This document shows, piece after piece, positions 21,483-30,315 of a stretch of 64,000 nt of DNA. The position numbers and the translations under genes were made by a program. This stretch comes from an uncultured Oscillospiraceae bacterium. GTDB lineage: Bacteria > Bacillota > Clostridia > Oscillospirales > Oscillospiraceae. The notes beneath the pieces were generated by a model, which worked only from the letters and a program-made list of their open reading frames with translations, did no database searches and was not told the DNA's origin. Location: positions 1-64,000 of the forward strand of contig CANQHN010000002.1 in NCBI GenBank assembly GCA_947623745.1, in the 5' to 3' direction. Position 1 is the stretch's first letter, and each line of letters opens with the position of its first letter.

Positions 21483-23178
21483 CTTCCACCACGCTCCCAT
21501 CCGCCAGTACGTAAAAGCACATGGTCCCGTCTATTGTCCCGCCGTCGATCCCATAGCGGTTGTATGCGATCTGCTCGTGCCCGGAGGCATCCGCAGCGAT
21601 CACCCGGATAAAATACTGGCCCGCGGGGAGAGCCGCCAAAGAGATGTGGGTCTCCGTCATCTTATCCTGCCTGACGATCGGGGCGGAATAGGTGTAGTCC
21701 CGGGCCAGCTCGAAGGTGTAGGTGACCCCCTCCCCCGCCAGGTCGAGCGACGGATCCCAGGACACGGACAGCTGCCCGCCCTGGGGCGCCGGAGAATGGA
21801 GGGTGAACGGCATGGGCACCTCCAGGGAATCCTGATACCGCCTGTAATTCTCCCCAATCTCTCCAAATAAGGAGTTGATGGCCGTATCATACTCGCTGGC
21901 AGTCAGCCGCTCGTAAATCACGTCCGGCTCACTGTAAATGTAGGGCTTGATAACGGCGCTGTACTCCTCCGCCCGCTCACGGATCCTGTCCTCAGCCAGA
22001 TAGTCCGTGCGCAGGTCCTCAATGGCGGCAGTCAGTTCCTGGCGGTAGTGCTCATCCTGGAGCAAGCGGCGCAGGAGGACATTACTCCAGTAGTTGCTCA
22101 CGCCGTCCTGCCAACTGGCCAGCTCGTTTTTCCCCTTGACCATCTCGTCCTCCGTCCGCTTCAGGATCCCGTCGTTGTCCCAGGGGATGAAATAGAACGT
22201 CTCCGCATTCTGAGGACTGTAAAGCAGGAAATTCTCATTCACCGTATCCACATTTCCGGTAAGGATATTGAACGCGAACCAATATATCAGATTATCTGTA
22301 TTAAACCAGTGATGAACCACATCCTGAGTGGAGATAGATTCGTCGTTCACGGCCTCAAGCATATTGAGGAGCTTGGTGTTGTCCGTGTTGCCCCTGGTCT
22401 CCAGGTAGGCGCTGAACGCCTGCTCGTCGTAGGCCGCGTCGGTGGCCAGGCGGATGGCCTCATGCGGGGCGAAATCAAAGTAATTGATCTTGTAGAGATG
22501 GCCGCTGCGGTCCAGACCGTGGTTCCCCAGGTACTCCTTGTTCACCTGCTCCACCTGGGTATACAGGCCGTAGTCCTCAAACTCGCTGTCGCCGCCGTCG
22601 TCCTCGGTGTTGTCCTTGACATACAGGTGGACGAACTGGGTGGAGCAGGTATAGGTGCGGGGCAGGTCCGCCAGAATGGAATACGCCAGCATATTGCGGA
22701 ACCGCAGGCCGTCGGAGACGTGCTTGTTCAGATTGATGACCTGCTGCCCGTTCCAATCGCCCTTGCCGCTCTTAAGCTGGATGCGGTAGCTCTTCTGGAC
22801 GTTGCGGCTGGATTTTTCCCCGCGGATACGCACGGTGGCGTTGGGAGCGGTGGACTCATAGCCGTAGCTGCCAGGGGTGGGGCCGCTCTCATCCCCCACC
22901 TGGAGCATCGCCTCGACGGCGTAGGGGGCGATCCCCTCCTCCTCATACCAGGATTTGGGGTGCGCGTTGACCTCCGCCCAGGAGTGGTCGGTGTTCTCCG
23001 CGCTGTTCCCGCGGGAGACGGTGAGGTACATCGTGGTCACCTCGACCTTCTCCGAGCTGGGGGCCTCCTCCTGATGGGAGGAGGACTGGGCCGGCAGGAA
23101 ATCCCCGCCGCAGCCGGACAGCAGCAGGACCGGCGTCAAGAGGGCGGCCAGCGCCACTCTCCACTTTTTTCTCCTCAT
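21466..23178 (-). CDS. CotH-family kinase, lipoprotein
   Basis: A 570-residue protein with a lipoprotein signal (LLTPVLLLSGCGGD), so it is anchored on the outer face of the membrane. The CotH domain (residues 45-420) shows TTMYLTVSRGNSAENTDHSW, NATVRIRGEKSSRNVQKSYR, INLNKHVSDGLRFRN and FIPWDNDGILKR, the last holding the acidic residues of the atypical kinase site. A fibronectin-like C-terminal segment follows (residues 445-540). CotH of Bacillus phosphorylates spore-coat proteins; here the substrate is probably a surface protein or the glycan machinery. One of three paralogues in a row. Confidence 0.8.
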   Translation of the reverse strand: MRRKKWRVALAALLTPVLLLSGCGGDFLPAQSSSHQEEAPSSEKVEVTTMYLTVSRGNSAENTDHSWAEVNAHPKSWYEEEGIAPYAVEAMLQVGDESGPTPGSYGYESTAPNATVRIRGEKSSRNVQKSYRIQLKSGKGDWNGQQVINLNKHVSDGLRFRNMLAYSILADLPRTYTCSTQFVHLYVKDNTEDDGGDSEFEDYGLYTQVEQVNKEYLGNHGLDRSGHLYKINYFDFAPHEAIRLATDAAYDEQAFSAYLETRGNTDNTKLLNMLEAVNDESISTQDVVHHWFNTDNLIYWFAFNILTGNVDTVNENFLLYSPQNAETFYFIPWDNDGILKRTEDEMVKGKNELASWQDGVSNYWSNVLLRRLLQDEHYRQELTAAIEDLRTDYLAEDRIRERAEEYSAVIKPYIYSEPDVIYERLTASEYDTAINSLFGEIGENYRRYQDSLEVPMPFTLHSPAPQGGQLSVSWDPSLDLAGEGVTYTFELARDYTYSAPIVRQDKMTETHISLAALPAGQYFIRVIAADASGHEQIAYNRYGIDGGTIDGTMCFYVLADGSVVEDAYTE

Positions 23179-23212
23179 AAGCGTCCCTTCCTTCCGTGAA
23201 AGACCTGATTCA

Positions 23213-25459
23213 TTACTCAGTTATAGCAAATTCTGTGATGGAGCCGTCCTCTCCCAGGGTGAACTCCTTGGTGCCAAAAATGTTGACACCGCTGTACTCC
23301 GGGTGCCGAATATAGTCGAAGGCGTACTGGCTGTATCCGGACTCGTTGGTGGCAACGACCCGTATGTAGTAGGTCCCCGCCCCGGGGCGGTCCACCGTGA
23401 CGTCCGGGACAGTCAGGGTGTTATTCTGGTAGACGATATCCGTGTACTGGTAGTCCCGGGCCAGGGTAAAGGAGTAGGTGATATCCTCGTTGTCAAAATC
23501 ATAGGCGATTTCCCAGGAAAACTCCAGCTTGCTCCCGCCCTGGACCAGAGTGGGAGAACCCATATAAAACGGCATGGGTTTCTCCAGAGACTCCAGATAG
23601 CGCTGGTAGTTCCTCCCCACCTCTGATGTCATACTGCCGGCAATCACATCGAATTCGCTCTCATCAATTGGGATATGAAGGAGATCCGGCTCCTGGAACA
23701 CATAAGGCCTGACGGTCTGGCTGTACTTCTCCACCAGCGCCCCCACCTTTTCGTCCGTGAGATAGTTGGCCCGCAGGTCCTCGATGGCGGCGGTGAGCCC
23801 GTCCCGGTACTTCTTTTCCTTGTACATCCGGGAGTAGAGCACGGTGCCCCAGTAGTTGCTGATGCCGTACCGCCAATCGCCCTCCGGCTGATAGCCATCG
23901 TGTTTGATCAGTCTCTCAGTAGCCATCAGGGATACGTCATTGTCCCAGGACAGGATAAAGAACTTATCCACATTTACGGGGCTGTAGAGGAAATAGTTCC
24001 GGGACTGGGTGTCCTCGTTGCCCATGAGGATCTGAAAGCCCATCCAATAGAGCAGGTTCTCGGTGTCGAACCACTTCTCCACCGTCTCCTCGATGGGGAT
24101 GGAGTAGTCGTTGACCTCATCCAGCATCTGGATCAGCTTGGAATGGTCATTACTGCCCTTGATCTCCAGGTAGTCCTGGAACACCTCCGGGTCAAAGTCC
24201 GGGTCGCCGCTCTGCAGGAGGGCGTCCTCATACCGATAATACTCAAAGAATTCGATCTTGTACAGCTGGCCGTTGGGGTCCAGGTTCCGGGCCTTCAGGT
24301 ATGCCTTGTTGATCTGCTCCACCTGGGTAAACAGGCCGTAGTCCTCGAATTCGCCGCTGCCCCCGTCCGTCTCGTCCTTCACATAGAGGTGGACAAACTG
24401 GGTGCGGTTGGCCGTCATATAGGGGACATCCTTCATCAGGTCGTAGGACAGCTTGTTGCGGAACCGCATTCCGTCCTGCTCGTGCTTGTTCAGGTTCAGG
24501 GTCCGCTGGCCCCGCCAGGTCCCCATCCCCTCCTTAAGCTCTACCTTATAGTTTTTCTGCTCATAGCGCGTGGAGGTCTGGCCGCGGATCTGGACGGTGG
24601 CGTTGGGAATCACCGCGCCGTAGCCCACCTCCCCCTCCAGGGGGCCGTTCTCGTCCCCCACCTGGAGGATGGCCTCCACTTTATAGCGGTCGATGCCCAG
24701 GTCCTCGAAATAGTACTTGGAGTAGGTATTGACCTCGGTCCAGGTGTGGTTGGTGCTCTCCGCCGCGTTGCCGGGGCGGACCGTCAGGTACATGGTGACC
24801 ACACTGGTGGGGTCGTCATCGGCATAGATAGATTTATCCTCCCGCAGCTGATAGGCGATGGGCTCCTCCGGCTGCTGCTCCTGCGGAGCGGGTGCCGGCT
24901 CCGGGTCGGGCTCCTGCTCCTGGCTGGCAAACGCATCCTCATAGACGAATGGGTTGACCGGCCGGGCGGAGGCCTGGTTACTGCGCGGGTTCGAGATGAT
25001 GTTCCCCACGCTGAGCACCACGAGCAGGAGGAAAACAAAGGCCCACAGCTTGAGCAGCTGCCTGCGCCGGGCGGGGTCCGGGGGCAGGCGGCTCTCGCCC
25101 TTTCGGGCGGGCAGGAGGCGCTTGAGCCGCCTCAGCCGCCGCTCCTTCACCTTTTCGGAGGGCAGTACCTTGATGTCCTCCAGTCCCCGGGGGATCCTGT
25201 CCTTTATTGGGACCTTTCCGCTCCCCCGCTCGCCGGTGGGGGCGGAAGGATAGGTAAGCACGGCGCTGCGCCCGGACTTTTCCTGTTGCCCGGCGGCCGT
25301 ATCCCCCTTCTTTTTTCCCTTCGGCGAAAAGATGGACCGCTTCCGGTCGGGTACCCGCTTCTTCTGCCGGGGGGGACGACTTTTTTCCTGTTTTTTTATG
25401 CCGCTCCCCTCCTTTCTCCGACGGGGTCCAGTGTGGCTCCCCTGCGGGCCAACCGGCAA
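23213..25459 (-). CDS. CotH-family kinase with long basic cytoplasmic tail
   Basis: About 730-748 residues: a lysine/arginine-rich cytoplasmic region of some 150 residues, one membrane helix (LLKLWAFVFLLLVVLSVGNI), a proline/glutamate spacer and an extracellular CotH domain (TSVVTMYLTVRPGNAAESTN, NATVQIRGQTSTRYEQKNYK, LNLNKHEQDGMRFRN, FILSWDNDVSLM), then a fibronectin-like end. It is very like the next gene but its WDND is followed by V where the others have G. The best ribosome site (AAAGGAGGGG) faces an ATA codon at 25399; the only upstream start in frame is a TTG at 25459 without SD. The true start is therefore uncertain. Confidence 0.75.
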   Translation of the reverse strand: MPVGPQGSHTGPRRRKEGSGIKKQEKSRPPRQKKRVPDRKRSIFSPKGKKKGDTAAGQQEKSGRSAVLTYPSAPTGERGSGKVPIKDRIPRGLEDIKVLPSEKVKERRLRRLKRLLPARKGESRLPPDPARRRQLLKLWAFVFLLLVVLSVGNIISNPRSNQASARPVNPFVYEDAFASQEQEPDPEPAPAPQEQQPEEPIAYQLREDKSIYADDDPTSVVTMYLTVRPGNAAESTNHTWTEVNTYSKYYFEDLGIDRYKVEAILQVGDENGPLEGEVGYGAVIPNATVQIRGQTSTRYEQKNYKVELKEGMGTWRGQRTLNLNKHEQDGMRFRNKLSYDLMKDVPYMTANRTQFVHLYVKDETDGGSGEFEDYGLFTQVEQINKAYLKARNLDPNGQLYKIEFFEYYRYEDALLQSGDPDFDPEVFQDYLEIKGSNDHSKLIQMLDEVNDYSIPIEETVEKWFDTENLLYWMGFQILMGNEDTQSRNYFLYSPVNVDKFFILSWDNDVSLMATERLIKHDGYQPEGDWRYGISNYWGTVLYSRMYKEKKYRDGLTAAIEDLRANYLTDEKVGALVEKYSQTVRPYVFQEPDLLHIPIDESEFDVIAGSMTSEVGRNYQRYLESLEKPMPFYMGSPTLVQGGSKLEFSWEIAYDFDNEDITYSFTLARDYQYTDIVYQNNTLTVPDVTVDRPGAGTYYIRVVATNESGYSQYAFDYIRHPEYSGVNIFGTKEFTLGEDGSITEFAITE

Positions 25460-25468
25460 AAAACGTTT

Positions 25469-27352
25469 TTATTCCACCATATCGGTCTGGCTGACCGTCC
25501 CGTCCGCATCGATACGGAACTCAATCGTCCCGAAAATTTTTGTACTGCCATAATCTGGATCTTTGAGATAATCAAACGCATACTGCGAATACCCGGACTT
25601 ATTGGTGGCGATGACCCGGAGGTAATAGGTCCCCTCGGGCAGGCTGTCTATCACCACTCCCGGGATCTTAACATCATTATCCTGATAGATCAAATCCTTG
25701 AACCGGTAATCCCGCGCTAAACTGAGCGAGTATGTGATCTCTTCATTGTCAAAATCATAGGCGTTTCCCCAGGTAAAGTATAATTTATTGTCGGCGACCA
25801 CTTCCGGCACGCCGATAAAAAAGGGCATGGGCTTTTCCAGGGACTCAAAATAGCGCTGGTAATTCGTCTCAATATCACTCGCAAAATGATCCGCAACCTC
25901 TTCATACTGTTCCTGAGTTAATCCCACATGTGCTATATCCGGATTGCGGTAAACATAGGGTTTCACAACTTGCTTGTACTTTTCCGTCAGCGCCTCCACC
26001 TTTTCGTCCGTGAGGTAGCTGGCCCGCAGGTCCTCAATAGCGGCGGTGAGCCCATCCCGGTACTTCTGCTCCTTGAACATCCGGGAGTAGAGCACGTTGC
26101 CCCAGTAGTTGCTGATGCCGTACTCCCAATCGCCCTCCGACTGATAGCCTTCGTTTAAAATCAGCTGCTCGGTCTCCCTCAGGGACCCGTCGTTGTCCCA
26201 GGACATGATGTAAAACTTATCCACATTACATGGACTGTAAAGGAAATAGTTTCGGGCGTTGGTGTCGTCATTGCCCATGAGGATATGGAACCCCATCCAA
26301 TAGAACAGGTTCTCGGTGTCGAACCACTTCTCCACCGTGTCCTCGATGGGAATGGAGTAGTCGTTGACCTCTTTCAGCATCTGGAGCAGCTTGTAGTGGT
26401 CCTCATCCCCTTTGATTTCCATCACGTCCTCAAAGGCGGTCTTATCGTAATCCGCGTCGTTGGCCAGCCGGATCGCGTCCTCGTACATGTAGTACTCGAA
26501 CATCTCGATCTTGTACAGCTGGCCGTTGGGGTCCAGGTCCCGGGCCTTCAAATATGCCTTGTTGATCTGCTCCACCTGGGTAAACAGGCCGTAATCCTCA
26601 AATTTTCCCTTTCCCCCCGCCGTCTCGTCCTTCACATAGAGGTGGACGAACTGGGTGCGGCAGGCAGTCATATAGGGAATATCCTTCATCAGGTCATAGG
26701 CCAGCTTATTTCGAAATCTAAGCCGCTCTCCCTGGTGCTTATTCAAATTAATGGTTCGCTGGCCCCGCCAGGTCCCCATCCCCTCCTTGAGTTCCACCTT
26801 ATAGCCCTTTTGGTCGTTGCGGCTCGAAGTCTGGCCGCGGATCTGGACGGTGGCGTTGGGGATCACGGCGCCGTAGCCCACCTCCCCCTCCAGAGGGCCG
26901 TTCTCGTCCCCCACCTGAAGGATGGCCTCCACCTTGTAGCGGTCGATGCCCTCATCCTCGTAGTAGTACTTATCATAGGTGTTGACTTCCGTCCATGTGT
27001 GGTCGGAGCTCTCCGAAGCGTTGCCGGGACGGACCGTCAGGTACATAGTGACCACGCTGGTGGGGTCGTCGTCGGCGTAGATCTCCTTGTTCTCCACCAA
27101 TTTGTAGTCAGTCACCTGCGTGGGGGTGTAGACCGGGGCCGGCGGCTGGACCATCTCCTCCAGGGCGCCGGTCCATTCCTCCGCCTTGTCAGCCAGACGG
27201 TGGAGCAGCGGCGGAGCATACTGGACCATAACGCCAAGGACCAGCACGATGGAAATCACCACCGCGCCCAGCTGGAGGGCCTGCTTCACGATGACCTTCC
27301 GGCGATACCGGTTGGAACTTCTGCCAATCAGAGAGAAACCCAGTCGCTTCAT
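25469..27352 (-). CDS. CotH-family kinase, membrane-anchored
   Basis: A 627-residue single-pass protein: short basic N-terminus, membrane helix at residues 27-45 (LQLGAVVISIVLVLGVMVQY), then an extracellular CotH domain with TSVVTMYLTVRPGNASESSD, NATVQIRGQTSSRNDQKGYK, INLNKHQGERLRFRN and YIMSWDNDGSLRE, and a fibronectin-like C-terminus. Its ATG overlaps the pelG stop (ATGA), tying the kinase genes to the polysaccharide genes. Close similarity to the 23213-25459 product points to a recent duplication. Confidence 0.82.
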   Translation of the reverse strand: MKRLGFSLIGRSSNRYRRKVIVKQALQLGAVVISIVLVLGVMVQYAPPLLHRLADKAEEWTGALEEMVQPPAPVYTPTQVTDYKLVENKEIYADDDPTSVVTMYLTVRPGNASESSDHTWTEVNTYDKYYYEDEGIDRYKVEAILQVGDENGPLEGEVGYGAVIPNATVQIRGQTSSRNDQKGYKVELKEGMGTWRGQRTINLNKHQGERLRFRNKLAYDLMKDIPYMTACRTQFVHLYVKDETAGGKGKFEDYGLFTQVEQINKAYLKARDLDPNGQLYKIEMFEYYMYEDAIRLANDADYDKTAFEDVMEIKGDEDHYKLLQMLKEVNDYSIPIEDTVEKWFDTENLFYWMGFHILMGNDDTNARNYFLYSPCNVDKFYIMSWDNDGSLRETEQLILNEGYQSEGDWEYGISNYWGNVLYSRMFKEQKYRDGLTAAIEDLRASYLTDEKVEALTEKYKQVVKPYVYRNPDIAHVGLTQEQYEEVADHFASDIETNYQRYFESLEKPMPFFIGVPEVVADNKLYFTWGNAYDFDNEEITYSLSLARDYRFKDLIYQDNDVKIPGVVIDSLPEGTYYLRVIATNKSGYSQYAFDYLKDPDYGSTKIFGTIEFRIDADGTVSQTDMVE

Positions 27353-28890
27353 GCCGCCCTCCTGTCTTTGACCTTCCGCTCCTTCTTATCCCTGCGCTTG
27401 AGCAGCTTGTTTTCCCGTTTCCCCTTCCGTTTGCGCTCGATCCGGTCCTGCCGGCCGTCCAGCCAACTGCTCAGCAGGGAGAACGGACCGGTGACCTCCT
27501 GCGCCACCAGGGAGTGCCGGCTGAGCAGGTAGTAGGGCAGACGCTTGGTATAATATTCCAGGCGGAGCCAGCTGATCAAATAGAAACAGATGCCGCCGGC
27601 CACAAAGCCCAGCCCGAAGGTGGTGATGCTGCCGAACAGGATCTGCCAGATCGTGCACAGGATGCTGACAACGGCGAAGGCCAGCGTCCCCAGCAGGGCC
27701 CCCAAATAGTCCTCAAAATAGAGCAGGATCAGCATCAGCGTATTACTGACGGCGTACACGCCGTAGCCCACGCACAGCAGGCGGAAGATACCGATGGAGG
27801 TGTTGTTCATGCCCAGGGGCAGAATATCAAACACCAGGGAGCCGACGATGATGAAAAGCAGCGTGGACAGCAGCTGCTTGAGCGCGTTGTTGGTCAGCTC
27901 CTGGCGCAGCACCGAGATCATCTCGCTGTTGGCCTGTTCGATGTCTCGGATGGAGCCGTTGTCGTTGTACAGGCTGTAGTAGTTGCGGTATTTGGGATAG
28001 AAGCGGACCTCCACGGAGGTGACGAAGTTGACCGTGGTGATCAGCAGGGAGAAATAGGCGCACAGCGCCGGCACGTCGTACATGGGCGCGCCGTAAAACA
28101 GACCCTCCACCTGCACCCGCAGAGGTCCGAAGTACATAATGACCAGGTGGGCGAACAGGCCAAGATTGACAAACGCGCCCGTAAACGCCAGGGTGGGAAA
28201 TTTATCAAACCAGCGCAGGAAGGTAAACTTGCTGCCCCGGTTGACGACAAAGTATTTCAGAAGGCGCCGGAAATACAGGGCCATGAGCAGGCCGTAGGCG
28301 ATGATCACGCACAGGAACAGGGAAAAAACGCTGACCAGCTTGAAAAACGCCAGGATCAGCGCCAGGATCAGGCCCACGACCAGGCACAGGGCGAAGTCCA
28401 CCACCAGCGCCTTGTAGTCCTTCAGGGCGGTGAGGTAGTTCATCTCCATCCACGTCACCAGCAGGATCACGAAGAAGCAGAAGCACTCCACCCGGTAGAC
28501 GATCCACACGCCGCAGAAGATCAGGAAAATGATCCAGAGAATGCTGCCGCCGATCAGCATAATGGCGTGGCAGCCGTAAAAGCTGGGCATGACCCGGTCC
28601 ATTTGCTCCTCATAGAGCATATCGGAGATGTAGCGGGTATTGACCATGTTGAAAAAGCTGGTGACCGTCAGGGACGCCAGCAGGCAGTATGTCAGCATGA
28701 CGTTGAGCAGCTCGCGCTCGTGCTGGCCCAGGCCGGCCAGCTGACCCAGGATGTACACGCCCACCAGCAGGATCACGCCCAAGATCATGGGGCCGGCGCA
28801 GATCAGGCCCGCGTAGCCGTACGCCCGGCACAGGCCGAACATGCCCTTGGTCTGGAATAATTTCTTTAGACTGAATCCAATCCCCGCCAT
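27349..28890 (-). CDS. pelG: PelG-like polysaccharide export membrane protein
   Basis: A 513-residue polytopic protein with about twelve membrane helices, starting with the PelG hallmark MAGIGFSLKKLFQTKGMFGL. In Pseudomonas and Bacillus Pel systems PelG is the inner-membrane transport component that passes the nascent polymer made by PelF. The C-terminal 60 residues are very basic. It overlaps the pelF gene by 25 nt. Length is a little above the usual 450-460 residues because of the tail. Confidence 0.85.
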   Translation of the reverse strand: MAGIGFSLKKLFQTKGMFGLCRAYGYAGLICAGPMILGVILLVGVYILGQLAGLGQHERELLNVMLTYCLLASLTVTSFFNMVNTRYISDMLYEEQMDRVMPSFYGCHAIMLIGGSILWIIFLIFCGVWIVYRVECFCFFVILLVTWMEMNYLTALKDYKALVVDFALCLVVGLILALILAFFKLVSVFSLFLCVIIAYGLLMALYFRRLLKYFVVNRGSKFTFLRWFDKFPTLAFTGAFVNLGLFAHLVIMYFGPLRVQVEGLFYGAPMYDVPALCAYFSLLITTVNFVTSVEVRFYPKYRNYYSLYNDNGSIRDIEQANSEMISVLRQELTNNALKQLLSTLLFIIVGSLVFDILPLGMNNTSIGIFRLLCVGYGVYAVSNTLMLILLYFEDYLGALLGTLAFAVVSILCTIWQILFGSITTFGLGFVAGGICFYLISWLRLEYYTKRLPYYLLSRHSLVAQEVTGPFSLLSSWLDGRQDRIERKRKGKRENKLLKRRDKKERKVKDRRAA

Positions 28891-30290
28891 GCCTCAAACA
28901 CCTCATCGTATGCCTGCTGATAGTTGCGGATCATGTCGTTGTGGCGGTAATAGCGCTCCACGCGCTTTTTGCCCACCTGCCCCATTTGGTAGCGCTCGTC
29001 CGCCTTGGTGCACATCTGCTCCAGGGCGGACGCCAGGGCCATCCGGTCCATGGGGGGCACGCAGTAGCCCGCCACGCCCAGGTCGTCCCCCTCCGCCCCG
29101 TTGAGCAGCTCCCGGCAGCAGCCCACGTCGGTGGTGACGCAGGGCCGGCCGGCGGCGAAGGACTCCAGCACCGAGAGGGGCTGGCCCTCTGAGATGCTGC
29201 TGAGCACCGTGAAGTCCAGCTTGGGCATGTACTCCACCACGTTCACCAGGCCAGGAAAGATCACATCCTTTACGCCCAGCTGCTTCACGAGGTCGTAGCA
29301 CTCCTTGGCGTACTCCTTGTCGTCCTCCGGCCCGATGATGTGCAGGCGGACGTTATCAATGTGGTATTTCAGCTCGTAGAAGGAGTAGATCAGGGTCTTG
29401 ACATCCTTGATCGGCGCGATACGCAGCACCGCGCCGATGTCCACCCAGCCGTCCGCTTTTTTCAGTGGGATGTTGCAAAAGCGCTCGTAGTGGATGCCGT
29501 TTCGAATGACCTGACACAGACCCGGGTCGCACCCCAGATCGATCTGGATCTTCCGGGCGTTGTCAAACAGGCTGGTGATCATACTCGCGCGCTGGTAGAC
29601 GGCGGAGGAGAGCATGTAAAAAAACTGGGCCCAGAGGTGCTTAAAAGATGATGGGACCCACCGGGCCCGGATAATCTCCTCTTCGCGCTCCCGGGTGTAT
29701 ATCCCGTGCTCAGTGAGCATACAGGGTACATGGTACTTGTAGCTGCCCAGGCAGGCGAGCAGGCCGCTGTAGCCTGTGGCTATGGTGTGATAGAGGTCCG
29801 CTTTCGGCACATCCTGCCCGATGGTGTACAGCACAGGGAGAAACATAGAGCGCAGGGTGTGGAACATATCGGAGAAGGCGGTATAGGGGTACTCTTTTTG
29901 GCAGACCTCGACCAGGATGTTTAAGAACTCCTCGCTCATCAGGAACGCCATGGGCGCCATTTTGTCGTCATTGTACATCCGGAACAGCACGTTCCAGTCG
30001 GGGTTCCCACAGTGGACAAATTCCGTCAGAGCGGTGATCTCCTCCTGATTGAATTTATATCTTTTTCTGGACGGCGGGAGCTTGAGGGCATCCTGCAGAA
30101 AGACCTCGTGGACTTCCACGACGTTCTCCGGCAATTCGTACCGGAATTGTCCCCGGCTCTCCGACGAGGCGCCCAGTGTCCACAGCACAAACTCGTGCTC
30201 CGGCATGGCCTGGATATACTGGTGCATCCAGGAGGACACGCCGCCGGTCACATAGGGATAACAGCCCTCCAGAATAACACAGATCCTCAT
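28866..30290 (-). CDS. pelF: PelF-like GT4 glycosyltransferase
   Basis: A 474-residue cytoplasmic GT-B glycosyltransferase: MRICVILEGCYPYVTGGVSS is the PelF signature start, and the C-terminal domain has LRIAPIKDVKTLIYSF, LHIIGPEDDKEYAKEC and SISEGQPLSVLESFAAGRP with the GT4 E-x7-E motif. PelF uses UDP-GalNAc or related donors to make the Pel polymer. It sits between the DUF2194 deacetylase and pelG, in the order known for Gram-positive pel clusters. Confidence 0.88.
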   Translation of the reverse strand: MRICVILEGCYPYVTGGVSSWMHQYIQAMPEHEFVLWTLGASSESRGQFRYELPENVVEVHEVFLQDALKLPPSRKRYKFNQEEITALTEFVHCGNPDWNVLFRMYNDDKMAPMAFLMSEEFLNILVEVCQKEYPYTAFSDMFHTLRSMFLPVLYTIGQDVPKADLYHTIATGYSGLLACLGSYKYHVPCMLTEHGIYTREREEEIIRARWVPSSFKHLWAQFFYMLSSAVYQRASMITSLFDNARKIQIDLGCDPGLCQVIRNGIHYERFCNIPLKKADGWVDIGAVLRIAPIKDVKTLIYSFYELKYHIDNVRLHIIGPEDDKEYAKECYDLVKQLGVKDVIFPGLVNVVEYMPKLDFTVLSSISEGQPLSVLESFAAGRPCVTTDVGCCRELLNGAEGDDLGVAGYCVPPMDRMALASALEQMCTKADERYQMGQVGKKRVERYYRHNDMIRNYQQAYDEVFEAWRGLDSV

Positions 30291-30315
30291 GGCGCACCTC
30301 CCTCCGCTTGCGTCC

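Noticed and set aside
22048-25720. Long plus-strand frames opposite the CotH genes
   Set aside because: Compositionally biased, no domains or start signals; antisense shadows of well-conserved kinases.
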